A program made the position numbers and the translations under genes. Below are positions 39,244 to 48,228 of a stretch of 64,000 bases of DNA, one piece after another (the stretch's first letter is position 1; each line of letters begins with the position of its first letter). Source of the stretch: Armatimonadota bacterium (GTDB lineage: Bacteria; Armatimonadota; HRBIN16); the NCBI GenBank assembly GCA_026003175.1, contig BPGT01000003.1, positions 186,001-250,000 of the forward strand, in the 5' to 3' direction. The notes under the pieces were generated by a model. That model worked only from the letters and a program-made list of their open reading frames with translations. It made no database searches and had not been told where the DNA came from.

Positions 39244-40062
39244 ATGGTAGTGGAGGACCTTCATGACCTTGTGCGATTGCTGGAGCAACATCCAGAGTGG
39301 CGCGCCGAGCTAAGACGGGTGCTTCTGGGAGATGAACTGTTGCAACTGCCTGACCTGGTGCGTGAAATCCTGGAGATACTGCGCCAGCACTCCGAGATAC
39401 TGGCGGAGCACTCGCGGCAGATAGCCCTTTTGGCTGCGGCTCAGCAGCGCACCGAGCAGCGTTTAGAGGAGTTGGCTGCGGCTCAGCAGCGCACCGAGCA
39501 GCGTTTAGAGGAGTTGGCTGCGGCTCAGCAGCGCACCGAGCAGACGTTGGCAGAACTGATTGAGGCACAGAGGCATATGGCTCAGGATCTGCGCAGGCTG
39601 GTGGAATGGCAACGTGGAGAAGCAGGGCGCCGCGATGGGGAACGCTATGAACAGAACACCATACGGCGTGCCGTAGCTATATTCGCTGGGGGACAAGGCG
39701 GAGCAGCCGACCAGCCGCACGTACAAGCCGCTCTCTACCAGTGGCTGGCTGACGTATACCATAACGAGGTCATCGACCCCGCCAGGGACCCCTCCCTCGC
39801 CGATATCATCTGGTGGAAGGGCGATGAGGTCGTGGTGGTGGAGGTTTCGCAGAAAGTGGATGCGCAGGATGTGCGTCGCGCCCGTCAGCGTGCTGAAACC
39901 TTGCGCGAGGCGGGAGTAAAAGCCACCCCTGTGGTGATAGGCGAGGACTGGGCAGCAACCGACACGCAGGCACTGGCTCAGGAGGAAGGGGTGGAGTGGA
40001 TGATAGGACAACACGGTTTGTCGCAGGGCTTGCTTCGCTTCCGCAGACTGACCCCCCAGTGA
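39244..40062 (+). CDS. Coiled-coil protein with PD-(D/E)xK-like C-terminal domain
   Basis: A 272-residue protein with AAGGAG upstream of the ATG. Residues ~10-55 are helical. Residues ~60-130 are a coiled coil built partly of three 14-residue repeats (LAAAQQRTEQRLEE). The C-terminal domain has the order expected for a restriction-like fold: a helix, then Asp in LADIIWWKGDE, the VVVVEVSQKV strand with the Glu-x-Ser variant of the catalytic Glu-x-Lys, and a long helix. Such DUF3782-like proteins are common in cyanobacteria and thermophiles, and their function is not established. No partner gene is obvious. Confidence 0.72.
   Translation: MVVEDLHDLVRLLEQHPEWRAELRRVLLGDELLQLPDLVREILEILRQHSEILAEHSRQIALLAAAQQRTEQRLEELAAAQQRTEQRLEELAAAQQRTEQTLAELIEAQRHMAQDLRRLVEWQRGEAGRRDGERYEQNTIRRAVAIFAGGQGGAADQPHVQAALYQWLADVYHNEVIDPARDPSLADIIWWKGDEVVVVEVSQKVDAQDVRRARQRAETLREAGVKATPVVIGEDWAATDTQALAQEEGVEWMIGQHGLSQGLLRFRRLTPQ
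39430..39546 (+). repeat. 42-bp tandem repeats in the coiled-coil gene
   Basis: Units 39430-39471 and 39472-39513 are identical; a third copy starting at 39514 diverges after about 30 bases. Each encodes 14 residues, four heptad turns per pair, so length changes keep the coil register. Confidence 0.93.
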
Positions 40063-40095
40063 GCAGCCCCGTTCATCGAAAGGAGGTTAAGCAAT

Positions 40096-42036
40096 ATGGC
40101 ACCTCGTCGTGCCTTCATTGTGTGGATTCTATCCTTCTACCTTCTTGTAGCGAACGGTCTACAGGCAGCCTCGCAGCCCCTGCACCCGCAAGGTGACCCT
40201 CGCCTCGCGAAAAAGTACACTCTGTATTATTCCCCCGCGCCTCTTAGCGAACTGCTACGGGCGGTATCCCACCAGACAGGCATTGCTCTGCGTGTGGAGC
40301 GATCGGTGGCTCAGCATCGGGCGATACTGGTAGCGCACGAGCAGCCGCTCTACGAGACGTTGAACCAGCTCGCGGAGGCGTTTGGCTTTGCCTGGCGCAA
40401 AGTGGACACAAAAGGAAAGCCTCCAGAGTATATGTTGTACCAACCCGCGCAGGCACTGGCGCAACAACGGGCTGAATGGAATGAACTGCAAAAGCTGAAC
40501 CAGCAGATTGTGCAGGGCGCGCTGCGCGAAATCGTTCAGGCAGATGTATCGCAGCTGGATGCTATCCGACGCGAGTACCTTGAGCGGCATAAGGAGCTGG
40601 GCGACGCCACAAAGATACCGCGTGACCGCAACGAGGCGATAGCGATGCTCCAGCAGAGATTGCTGATAGAAGCCTCTTACTCATGGGACAAGTGGATAGC
40701 CGCGTATGTTCTCGCCAAACTTCCCCCAGTCGCCTGGCGACAACTGCAATCGGGCGAGGTCTTGCACTTCCACACCGCACAACCTGACAGCCCTGTCCCA
40801 CCGAACTACGTGGACGTATGGAAACAGCTGCAGCAGGAGTCTTTGCAAAGCTCCTCTCCTTTTGCCGATGACGAACGCTGGCGTGAAATCGTCATGCGCA
40901 ATATGCAGGCAGTGGACGGTGGGCGAATTACCGTTTTCATGCATCCCGTTTCGCGTGCGCTCATGTACACCTTCGCCATGACTCAGGGCACCCTTCCCAT
41001 AGTGCATGATAACGCCAAACCGCTCTGGTACAGCCTCAGCGAGGTTGCATACCTGCTGGATGAACTCCTGCAGCGAGCACGAGATCGTGACGAAAAAAAC
41101 TCGCCAGCATCTATTCGGAAGCTGTCTCAACCCCTCAAAGAGGTCGTGCTGAGCCTTCAGGAGGCAGGCGATATTGCGGGCAACCTGCTCGCTCGATTCG
41201 CACGAGAAAACGGCGTCAACCTGGTCGCCGAATGGTACCCCTATCCGCCGACACCAGTATACGACCTCTTTCTACCGCGTCTATCCAGGCAGATTCCCTC
41301 CCTGCAATGGAAAACCCTCGCCCAGTTCCTGCAAGATTACGGTTACGACACACAGGAAAGGGAAAGTTTCGTGCTGGTAACCCAGCGATTGCGCACGTTG
41401 TGCCGTCAGTACGAGGTTCCAGAGACATCCGTCCGGCGCTGGCTCTTCAAGCGTGGGCGGGAGGGAGAACTGGACATCCCCGACATACTGGAAATCGCCT
41501 CTCTGCTCCCGGAGCAGGTTCAGACCATTGCCTATCGTTCGGACAATATCCTTGCTTTTCGGGAAAGTAAAAACCGACCACCCGGGCACCTGCGTGAAAT
41601 CAAGGAACATCCCCAATTGCAGGTGGCGTTACTCGCGATAGCCACACTTCCGCCCGCCATGAGGCAGATGGTACTGCAGGGTATACCCATCCCCTTCCCG
41701 CAACTACCCACCGGAGTGCAGCGTCTGCTGATACTGGCAAACAGCTTCACTCAACCTGTCATCCCGCCTCTGGAGCGCGCTTCCCTTCTGGTGCGCATCG
41801 AGGAGCGCAATCGCCCCGAGCCTCCTGCCGAGATACCCATGGGCGACGATGCGCTGAGAACGATTGTCGACCGTTTCTACAGCATGCCCTACGAAGAGTT
41901 TTACGCCAGTCTGTCCGAAGAGGAACGAAATCGCTACCTGCGCCAGCACTATCGGCGTGAGGTACAGATACGCCTGCAGGAAGGGGAGCAGATTTATTTC
42001 CTGACGGGCTTCTACTGGGAACGCTGGGGAGATTGA
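40096..42036 (+). CDS. Secreted protein with STN-like N-terminal domain
   Basis: A 646-residue protein with AAAGGAGG before the ATG and a signal peptide (FIVWILSFYLLVANGLQAAS). Residues ~35-105 resemble an STN domain (ALYYSP-type strand, LSELLRAVSHQTGIALRVE, YETLNQLAEAFGFAW). The remaining ~540 residues are largely helical with no motif I know. The C-terminal ~60 residues are acidic and contain a YEEFYASLSEEERNRYL helix. It may be a periplasmic component of an export or pilus system, but no secretin or ATPase lies beside it. Confidence 0.65.
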   Translation: MAPRRAFIVWILSFYLLVANGLQAASQPLHPQGDPRLAKKYTLYYSPAPLSELLRAVSHQTGIALRVERSVAQHRAILVAHEQPLYETLNQLAEAFGFAWRKVDTKGKPPEYMLYQPAQALAQQRAEWNELQKLNQQIVQGALREIVQADVSQLDAIRREYLERHKELGDATKIPRDRNEAIAMLQQRLLIEASYSWDKWIAAYVLAKLPPVAWRQLQSGEVLHFHTAQPDSPVPPNYVDVWKQLQQESLQSSSPFADDERWREIVMRNMQAVDGGRITVFMHPVSRALMYTFAMTQGTLPIVHDNAKPLWYSLSEVAYLLDELLQRARDRDEKNSPASIRKLSQPLKEVVLSLQEAGDIAGNLLARFARENGVNLVAEWYPYPPTPVYDLFLPRLSRQIPSLQWKTLAQFLQDYGYDTQERESFVLVTQRLRTLCRQYEVPETSVRRWLFKRGREGELDIPDILEIASLLPEQVQTIAYRSDNILAFRESKNRPPGHLREIKEHPQLQVALLAIATLPPAMRQMVLQGIPIPFPQLPTGVQRLLILANSFTQPVIPPLERASLLVRIEERNRPEPPAEIPMGDDALRTIVDRFYSMPYEEFYASLSEEERNRYLRQHYRREVQIRLQEGEQIYFLTGFYWERWGD

Positions 42037-42038
42037 AG

Positions 42039-42078
42039 CAACACCGCCCTCGTCTGCACAGGCAGAGAGGACGGTGTT
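42039..42078. terminator. Strong hairpin between convergent genes
   Basis: A near-perfect stem begins CAACACCG and ends CGGTGTTG with CTC-type pairs inside. No T run follows on either strand, so it is either a rho-dependent or RNA-stabilising end. Confidence 0.55.
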
Positions 42079-42089
42079 GAGGAAACCAC

Positions 42090-42608
42090 CTAATCCATCC
42101 GGTACGGCGGACCGGCTTCCGGTATCTCCAGCTCTTCGGGAGAGATAGTGTACCGCTCCACCAGCCCAGTCATTGCCTGTGCCAGTACTGCGCCCACCGT
42201 GTCGGGGTCAACAGGCTTGTACATATCGTGCAGCAAAGGCGACTCTTCAGAAATGTATCCGTGGCTGACAAGAAACTGCAGGTCCTTGAACGCCCAGTGC
42301 TGGGGTTTGACCGGTACAGCGATGGACACCTGGGGGGTGCGTGCCTTGAGGTCTTTCAGGCTCTCCTCCACCTGTCGCATGAACCGCGCCAGCGTTACCG
42401 CCAGTTCATAGCGGGTCACTGGCTGGTCACCGCGAAACGTGCCGTCGGGGAAACCCTTCATGATACCCTTTGCCACCACTTCCTGCACCGCCGCTGCCGC
42501 CCAGTGGTCAGGGGGTACGTCTTTGAACCCAGCGGTCTGTGCAAGCGAGGGCAGCGCCACGATGGCTACTGCTATCGAGGCTACTACGCGACGAGCGATG
42601 CGCAACAT
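42090..42608 (-). CDS. Secreted SLH-domain protein
   Basis: The ATG at 42608 follows AGGAGGAGG; 172 residues. A signal peptide (residues 1-22) is followed by a full S-layer-homology domain (FKDVPPDHWAAAAVQEVVAKG with GFPDGTFRGDQPVTRYE), which binds secondary cell-wall polymers or peptidoglycan. A second partial SLH-like segment is possible (HWAFKDLQFLVSHGYI). It lies downstream of mreB in the same direction, fitting an envelope role. Confidence 0.83.
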   Translation of the reverse strand: MLRIARRVVASIAVAIVALPSLAQTAGFKDVPPDHWAAAAVQEVVAKGIMKGFPDGTFRGDQPVTRYELAVTLARFMRQVEESLKDLKARTPQVSIAVPVKPQHWAFKDLQFLVSHGYISEESPLLHDMYKPVDPDTVGAVLAQAMTGLVERYTISPEELEIPEAGPPYRMD

Positions 42609-42627
42609 TGAGAATACCTCCTCCTGT

Positions 42628-43647
42628 TTAGAACTCTGCCGAAACCACGTTGCTTTCGCGAATGGCGGCGAACTCTTCCAGGGCGCGCCCTGTGCCGATG
42701 GCCACACACGATAGCGGGTCCTCCGCCACCTGGGTGCGGATATTGGTTACCGACTCCAGGAGCTTATCTATCCCGCGCAACAGCGCGCCGCCGCCGGTGA
42801 GGGTGATACCGCGCTCGATGATATCCGCAGCCAGTTCGGGCGGAGTCTCCTCCAGCACCGAGCGCACCCGTTCCACGATGGCGTTAATCGGCTCCTGAAG
42901 CGCTTCGCGAATCTCCTCCGAGGTGACCGTAATCGTCTTGGGCAGCCCCGCAATGAGGTCGCGTCCGCGCACCTCCATCTCCAGTTCCTTCTCCAACGGG
43001 TAAGCAGAGCCAACCTTTATCTTTATTTCTTCGGCAGTTCGTTCGCCAATCATCAGGTTATATTGACTGCGAATGTAGCGCGTAATGACTTCATCCATCT
43101 TATTGCCGCCCACCCGTACCGAGCGGCTAATCACGATGCCTTCCAGCGAGATGACCGCTACGTCGGTGGTGCCACCGCCGATGTCTACTACCATATTACC
43201 GCCCGGCATACTGATGGGCAATCCTGCGCCGATGGCTGCCGCCATTGGCTCCTCGATGGTGTATGCCTCACCTGCACCCGCCTCGCGCGCTGCCTGAATC
43301 ACCGCCCTGCGCTCCACACTGGTCACACCGGACGGCACGCACACCAGCACACGCGGTTTGAAGAAGCGTCGCCTGCCGCACACCTTCGCGATAAGATACT
43401 CCAGCATCTTCAGGGTGGTGGTGTAATCGGCAATCACACCGTCCGACATGGGGCGAATCGCCACGATATGCCCAGGCGTGCGCCCCAACATCAGGCGAGC
43501 CTCTTCGCCGATAGCCAGCACCTTCTTATTCTTGGTGGAGATGGCAACAACCGATGGCTCGCGCAAAACGATACCCTTGCCCCGCAGGTAAACCACAATA
43601 TTGGCCGTTCCCAGGTCGATCCCCAACTCAGGAGTCAGGCGGAACAC
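42628..43647 (-). CDS. mreB: Rod shape-determining protein MreB
   Basis: A 339-residue actin homologue that polymerises under the membrane and guides cell-wall synthesis. The GTG at 43647 overlaps the end of murA by 13 bases and is preceded by GAAGAGGTG. Motifs: phosphate-1 [12 protein letters not shown], phosphate-2 [14 protein letters not shown], adenosine motif [13 protein letters not shown], and the connecting [13 protein letters not shown]. No mreC or mreD follows; an SLH protein takes that position. Confidence 0.96.
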   Translation of the reverse strand: MFRLTPELGIDLGTANIVVYLRGKGIVLREPSVVAISTKNKKVLAIGEEARLMLGRTPGHIVAIRPMSDGVIADYTTTLKMLEYLIAKVCGRRRFFKPRVLVCVPSGVTSVERRAVIQAAREAGAGEAYTIEEPMAAAIGAGLPISMPGGNMVVDIGGGTTDVAVISLEGIVISRSVRVGGNKMDEVITRYIRSQYNLMIGERTAEEIKIKVGSAYPLEKELEMEVRGRDLIAGLPKTITVTSEEIREALQEPINAIVERVRSVLEETPPELAADIIERGITLTGGGALLRGIDKLLESVTNIRTQVAEDPLSCVAIGTGRALEEFAAIRESNVVSAEF

Positions 43648-44936
43648 ACCGGCACCTCTTCCGCAGCAACGGCAACAGGCTCATCACTCAACCGCAGGAT
43701 TTGTGCTCCCAACGACTGCAGCTTCGCCACCAGATCCTCATAGCCGCGGTCGATATGGTGTATCTCTTCAACAGTGGTCTCGCCTTCGGCACCAAGACCG
43801 GCTATCACCAGCGCGGCGCCTGCCCGCAGGTCGGTTGCCTCTACCGTAGCGCCGTACAACCTCTCCACACCACGCACTACCGCTGTGCGGTTCTCCTGCT
43901 GGATGTCTGCACCCATTTTGCGCAGCTCCTGTACATAGCGGAAGCGACGTTCGTACACCGTCTCGGTGACGATAGATACTCCTTCCGCCACACAGAGCAA
44001 GGCGGTCATTGGCTGCTGCATATCGGTAGGAAAGCCGGGGTGGGGCATGGTTTTGATGTTGACCGCTTTCGGTCGCCCTTGCAGCTGTACACGCACGCCT
44101 GTCTCGTCGGTCTCTATATGCACTCCTGCTTCCTGCAGTTTCAGCAACACCGGCGTCATGTGGTCGGGGGTGGCGTTGACGATACGCACCTTGCCCCGCG
44201 TCATCGCGGCAGCGATGGCGTAGGTTCCCGCCTCCAATCGGTCGGGGATGATAGTATATTCACCGCCACGCAGGCGGGATACGCCTTCGATAGTGATTCG
44301 TCGCGTGCCGTGTCCTTCGATGCGTGCGCCCAACGTGATAAGGAAGTTCGCTAGGTCCACCACTTCGGGCTCTTCCGCCGCGTTCTCAATCACCGTCGTG
44401 CCCTCTGCCAGCACTGCAGCGGTCATCAGGTGCTGGGTGGCGCCCGCGCTGGGGTAATCCAGATAGATGGTGTTGCCTCTCAGTCGCCTCGCTTCGGCGG
44501 TCACGAAATTGCCGTCCATCTCCACCTGCGCCCCCAGCAGGCGCAACCCCTTAATATGGAAGTCCACCGGTCGTGCGCCGATATCACAGCCCCCGGGCAA
44601 AGGCACTTTGGCGAAGCCGAAACGTGCCACCAGCGGACCGGTGACGCTGAAAGATGCTCGCATACGGGTCACCAGGTCGTGTGGCGCTTCGAGGTGACTG
44701 ATGCGACTAGCATCGATAAGCAACGAACGGGGATGGATAAACTCCACAACGGTTCCCAGTCGGCGCAGCATCGCCATCATGGTGTAGATGTCGGTGATAC
44801 GAGGGAGGTTATGCAAAATGACAGGCTCAGACGCCAAAACCGCCCCTGCCATGATGGCAAGCGCGGCGTTCTTGCTTCCGCTCACGCAGACCTCGCCTTG
44901 TAAAGGTACGCCTCCGGTGATAGTAATGCGTTCCAA
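43635..44936 (-). CDS. murA: UDP-N-acetylglucosamine 1-carboxyvinyltransferase
   Basis: A 433-residue enzyme that adds enolpyruvate to UDP-GlcNAc, the first committed step of peptidoglycan synthesis. The TTG at 44936 is the start with AGGAGGG nine bases upstream. The catalytic Cys117 lies in [11 protein letters not shown], in the normal position (Cys rather than the Asp variant that resists fosfomycin). Conserved SGSKNAALA and the [13 protein letters not shown] segment are also present. It heads the murA-mreB-SLH message. Confidence 0.96.
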   Translation of the reverse strand: MERITITGGVPLQGEVCVSGSKNAALAIMAGAVLASEPVILHNLPRITDIYTMMAMLRRLGTVVEFIHPRSLLIDASRISHLEAPHDLVTRMRASFSVTGPLVARFGFAKVPLPGGCDIGARPVDFHIKGLRLLGAQVEMDGNFVTAEARRLRGNTIYLDYPSAGATQHLMTAAVLAEGTTVIENAAEEPEVVDLANFLITLGARIEGHGTRRITIEGVSRLRGGEYTIIPDRLEAGTYAIAAAMTRGKVRIVNATPDHMTPVLLKLQEAGVHIETDETGVRVQLQGRPKAVNIKTMPHPGFPTDMQQPMTALLCVAEGVSIVTETVYERRFRYVQELRKMGADIQQENRTAVVRGVERLYGATVEATDLRAGAALVIAGLGAEGETTVEEIHHIDRGYEDLVAKLQSLGAQILRLSDEPVAVAAEEVPVCSA

Positions 44937-44999
44937 GTGAGAAGTCCCTCCTGAATATCAACGGTAGGATAGACACAATTCCCGAGATTCACCCTGAAT

Positions 45000-45029
45000 A
45001 GTATACAGAGGACGTACTTACAGTGTCAA
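45000..45029 (-). promoter_or_regulatory. murA: Promoter of the murA-mreB operon
   Basis: On the minus strand TTGACA (45029-45024) and TATACT (45005-45000) with an 18-base spacer, about 65 bases before the start codon. The MITE-like element begins only nine bases upstream of the -35 box. Confidence 0.85.
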
Positions 45030-45037
45030 GGTGCCTT

Positions 45038-45223
45038 GAGGGTGTTCGAAATTGCTGGTTGAATGGATAGATAACCTAACCCCCTTGCCCCCTTCCCTGC
45101 AAGGGAAGGGGGAACGCCCCTCTCCTCGTAGGAGAGAGGACGGGGGTGAGGTAAGGCAGGGATAGCAAGAACGCCTCTCTCCTTGCGCTACAACCAACTT
45201 CTCAACAATTCTCGAACACCCTC
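45038..45223. mobile_element. MITE-like element carrying a REP-like core
   Basis: A 186-base segment bounded by GAGGGTGTTC (45038-45047) and its complement GAACACCCTC (45214-45223). The inverted similarity continues inward for about 20 bases with one indel (CGAAATTGC against CGAGAATTGT). It has no gene. Its ends are the same as those of the adjacent IS, so the IS transposase could mobilise it. No target duplication is clear. Confidence 0.6.
45070..45155. repeat. REP-like double-hairpin repeat inside the MITE-like element
   Basis: Two dyads in series: CCCCCTTCCCTGCAAGGGAAGGGGG and CCCCTCTCCT...AGGAGAGAGG, framed by CCTAACCCCC and GGGGGTGAGG. It is the same family as 8282-8358, in the opposite orientation. 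Confidence 0.75.
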
Positions 45224-45228
45224 TCGAG

Positions 45229-46248
45229 CTCTGAGGGTGTTCAAAAAATCGGTTAGTATCGGGTATACCGATTCCATGAAACGACGATACCTACCACAAA
45301 GCAGACTCACTACCCTGTCGGTGAAGGTCATCTTCACCATCGTCCAACGCTTCTGCCAAATCCATCCTCTGCCCCCACGCCGCGGGCGACCCTACAAATA
45401 CCCCGAAGCGCTCATCCTCACCCTCCTCTTGCTGGGAGTGCGCGAAAACGCCTCCTACCGACGCCTACTGTTCGCCCTCGCCCCAGAACTGCTGCCCGAC
45501 CAACCCCTGCCTGCCTTAGGCACGCTCGCCTACCGCTTGCAGCATCTTGCAGACGAACGCCTGCACCAACTGCTCACTTGGCTTGCCCAGCAGGGCATCG
45601 CGTCAGAGACACCGACCCGTGAAACGCCGTGTGTGTTTGTGGATGGCACGGGCGTGGGGTATGCCTCACCGTTTTTGGCGCAGTATTTGCGTGGGGCACA
45701 GGTACGTCAGCAGCGGTCGCATGTGAAGGTGGTGGCGTTGGGGTGTTGGCAGGGGGGTCGGGTGTGGGTGATGGGGTTATCGTGTGGGGGGGCATATGCG
45801 GATGAGGGGCGTCTGTTGTGGGAGTGGGTGGAGCGTCATGGGCTTGGTGGTTTGTCGTGTGGCACTTTATTAGTTGGGGACGGGTTGTATGGTTATCGGG
45901 CGCAGTTATTGGTTGCGTTGGAGCGTGCGGGTTGGTTGCCTGTGGCAGTGGTTCGGGATGGCGTGTGGCAGCAGGTGCGTGCGGATGCGCGGTTGCGTGC
46001 GCGTGCACGTGCGCAGACATATGGTTGGGCGTTGCGGGAGCGTTATCGGATAGAGCAGGTGTTTGGTAGTGTGAAGGGAGCTTATGGGAGTGTGTGGCGA
46101 GCGCGTTCGTGGGTGGTTGCACGGGTGTGGGTGTGGGGCATGTTTGTGTTGTGGAACATGGTGGGTGTGGTGCAGGTGGCTGGTAGCGGTTGTTTTGTGT
46201 GTTGGTGGTGGGTGTGGGGTCTATGCGATTTTTCGAACACCCTCAGAG
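45229..46248. mobile_element. Insertion sequence with 24-bp terminal inverted repeats
   Basis: Ends 45229-45252 and 46225-46248 are inverted copies with two mismatches, with the outer core GAGGGTGTTC at 45233 and GAACACCCTC ending at 46244. One transposase gene fills the element, about 1.0 kb in all. I could not identify a target duplication. The right end lies a few bases before the promoter of the next gene. Confidence 0.85.
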
Positions 46249-46256
46249 GCTATTGA
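45276..46256 (+). CDS. IS4/IS5-superfamily DDE transposase
   Basis: The ATG at 45276 gives 326 residues, and the stop lies just past the right inverted repeat. The N-terminal helical region (GRPYKYPEALILTLLLLGVRE) is typical of IS5-like transposases. Candidate catalytic residues are Asp123 in FVDGTGVG, Asp202 in LVGDGLYGY and Glu260 in YRIEQVFGSVK, the YREK-type signature. Base composition flips within the gene: the first ~350 bases are C-rich, the remaining ~600 G/T-rich, giving a Trp/Val-rich C-terminal half. The frame is intact, so the element may be active. Confidence 0.85.
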   Translation: MKRRYLPQSRLTTLSVKVIFTIVQRFCQIHPLPPRRGRPYKYPEALILTLLLLGVRENASYRRLLFALAPELLPDQPLPALGTLAYRLQHLADERLHQLLTWLAQQGIASETPTRETPCVFVDGTGVGYASPFLAQYLRGAQVRQQRSHVKVVALGCWQGGRVWVMGLSCGGAYADEGRLLWEWVERHGLGGLSCGTLLVGDGLYGYRAQLLVALERAGWLPVAVVRDGVWQQVRADARLRARARAQTYGWALRERYRIEQVFGSVKGAYGSVWRARSWVVARVWVWGMFVLWNMVGVVQVAGSGCFVCWWWVWGLCDFSNTLRGY

Positions 46257-46281
46257 CAATCTGTAGAGAGGGCGATAAAAT
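46253..46281 (+). promoter_or_regulatory. Sigma-70-type promoter next to the IS right end
   Basis: TTGACA at 46253-46258 and TAAAAT at 46276-46281 with a 17-base spacer. The -35 box starts nine bases outside the IS core end. Confidence 0.82.
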
Positions 46282-46287
46282 GTTTAT

Positions 46288-46299
46288 GTAATCGATTAC
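46288..46299. promoter_or_regulatory. LacI-type palindromic operator
   Basis: The perfect 12-base palindrome GTAATCGATTAC, with central CG, lies seven bases after the -10 box, over the expected transcription start. LacI/GalR-family repressors bind such central-CpG palindromes. Confidence 0.65.
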
Positions 46300-46356
46300 G
46301 CAGTATCCCATAGTAAAACACGTGACAAACCCATACTGAAGGAAGGAGAGTGCAAC

Positions 46357-47445
46357 ATGGTCTGTATCAAGGCTTTACTATGCGCAACGGTCTCGCTGTT
46401 CTTGTTTACTTCTCTGCACGCCGCGCCTATCTACACGGAAGACTTCGAGGGAGCAACCCAGACAGTGGACTGGGACCTGAACACGGGAGATAGCCCCCTG
46501 GACCTCAATGTTCCTTTCCAGGCGACCCTGCCTGCCGACTGGATTTACGGCAACGACGGCTGGGGGCTCACCTCGGGTTGGGATGTCATCAGCCTGCAGC
46601 CGTATGCCTACCAGGGACGTTCCTTCCACTCGTGGGCTATTTACGACTCGCACAAGGCAGCGTCTCCCACGCTTTTCCTGAACCCCGGCAGATACCGACT
46701 ATCCTTCTGGCTAAGGATGGGTGGTCTGCGGCCACTGGACAACAATCCAGGGCTTGCTACATGGGTAGAGTGGGGCATCCTGAAGAAAGAGAACGGCTTA
46801 AACGACAATCAGCCCGGCGCGCCCGGCTGGAGCAAGTCACCCATTCCGCAGGGTAATTTCATGGACTGGACACACTTTAGCGTCACCTTCGATATCACCA
46901 CAGCAGGCGAATATCGTGTCGGGTTCAAGATTGGCTCTATCACTCCCTACGGTGTGTATGCTAATGTGGACAACCTTGTCCTGGAAAGCGCGGCGGCGCT
47001 CAGCGGCACGGTTACCCTCGGGGACTATGAGGGCGACTACACCCGGCAAAATATCACCGTCCGCGTGCTGAACCCTGCCGACCACAGCGATGTAAAAGCG
47101 GAGGTGTCCACACCTTTGGCATCCGATGGAGCGTATGAGGTTGCTGATTTGGGCGTGGCAGCGGGCACATACGACATTGCGCTAAAAGCCTCCCACTGGT
47201 TGACCACGATTGTGCCGGGTGTGACTCTACCCGGCGGTACCGCAAGTGCTACCCTACGCAACGGCGACATCGACGGCGACGATGAGGTGACCCTGTTTGA
47301 CTTCGGTGCACTGGTCGCCGCATTTGGTTCAGTGCCCGGCGACAGCAACTGGAACCCTGACGCCGACCTGGACGGGGACCTGGAGGTTACCTTGTTCGAT
47401 TTCGGCGTACTGGTACGCAACTTCGGAGAGATAGGCGAGGAGTAA
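46357..47445 (+). CDS. Secreted beta-sandwich protein with dockerin-like doublet
   Basis: A 362-residue protein with AAGGAGAG upstream. A signal peptide (LLCATVSLFLFTSLHAAP) is followed by a jelly-roll-like domain at ~25-215 (YTEDFEG, RLSFWLRMGG, YANVDNLVLES) of the kind found in carbohydrate-binding modules. A carboxypeptidase-regulatory-like domain spans ~215-300, then two calcium loops (DIDGDDEVTLFD, DLDGDLEVTLFD) end the protein. The gene is under the promoter and palindrome at 46253-46299, so it is likely sugar-regulated. Ligand unknown. Confidence 0.82.
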   Translation: MVCIKALLCATVSLFLFTSLHAAPIYTEDFEGATQTVDWDLNTGDSPLDLNVPFQATLPADWIYGNDGWGLTSGWDVISLQPYAYQGRSFHSWAIYDSHKAASPTLFLNPGRYRLSFWLRMGGLRPLDNNPGLATWVEWGILKKENGLNDNQPGAPGWSKSPIPQGNFMDWTHFSVTFDITTAGEYRVGFKIGSITPYGVYANVDNLVLESAAALSGTVTLGDYEGDYTRQNITVRVLNPADHSDVKAEVSTPLASDGAYEVADLGVAAGTYDIALKASHWLTTIVPGVTLPGGTASATLRNGDIDGDDEVTLFDFGALVAAFGSVPGDSNWNPDADLDGDLEVTLFDFGVLVRNFGEIGEE

Positions 47446-47512
47446 CACAATATCAAGGCACCGATCCGAACAATCGGTTGCATATACTCTCACGAAAGGA
47501 GGAAAACGCATC

Positions 47513-48166
47513 ATGAAACGACTCGGTCTGTTGCTGGTGATGTTGGGAGCCATCGCCCTGCCTGCCTTCGCGCAGAATCTGGTGCTCAACGGCGACTTCG
47601 AGGGCGGGTTCTCCAGCGTGGGCGGTGAGACCATCGCCAACCAGTGGTCGTGGTGGGACGCCGGTACGGTGAACCCCGTTTTCCCCGGTAGCACCCACTT
47701 CTGGCAGGTTGGTGGTGTGCCCGGCAGTGCACAGCGCATTATCGGCGGTCAAATCGCCGGACAATCGTTCCGGGGAGGTATCTATCAGGTAGTCAGCGGC
47801 GCGATTCCCGGTCTGCCGCATATCTTCTCTTTTGACTACCTGGTAGCAGGCACTACCGATCCCGGCGCCGGGCAGGAGCGTCGTATTGGCTACGACCTGA
47901 CCGGCGGAACTAACCCGGACAGCGGGGACATCGTGTGGGTGGTGGTGGAAGATGCTACGGGCGAAAAGCCCTGGCAGCACTTCGAGACCACCATCGTGCC
48001 CACCGGTACCAGCGTGACCATCTGGACACGCGTGGGCATCGTCTGGCCCGTTGCCACAACTTTCATGGATATCGACAATGTGAGCCTCGTACCTGTGCCG
48101 GAGCCTTCCAGCTTAGCGGCAATGGGTATTGGGCTGGTGTGGTTGTGGCGACGGCGTAAGAGCTGA
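47513..48166 (+). CDS. PEP-CTERM sorted surface protein
   Basis: A 217-residue protein with AAAGGAGG before the ATG and a signal peptide ending AFAQ. The mature part is a beta-sandwich (NLVLNGDFEGG, FMDIDNVSLV) as in many carbohydrate-binding-like exported proteins. It ends with the exosortase signal: VPEPSS, a hydrophobic helix, then RRRK. Such proteins are cleaved at the PEP motif and moved to the outer surface or matrix. No exosortase gene is in the window. Confidence 0.88.
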   Translation: MKRLGLLLVMLGAIALPAFAQNLVLNGDFEGGFSSVGGETIANQWSWWDAGTVNPVFPGSTHFWQVGGVPGSAQRIIGGQIAGQSFRGGIYQVVSGAIPGLPHIFSFDYLVAGTTDPGAGQERRIGYDLTGGTNPDSGDIVWVVVEDATGEKPWQHFETTIVPTGTSVTIWTRVGIVWPVATTFMDIDNVSLVPVPEPSSLAAMGIGLVWLWRRRKS

Positions 48167-48228
48167 ACAACGAACAGCGGGGGCGCGGTTCATCCGCGCC
48201 CCAGTCCAGCAGAGGGAGGTAACAGAGG

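Noticed and set aside
45574-46122. Minus-strand Pro/Thr/His-rich frame opposite the transposase
   Set aside because: Its composition follows directly from the G/T-rich skew of the transposase strand; no start signal.
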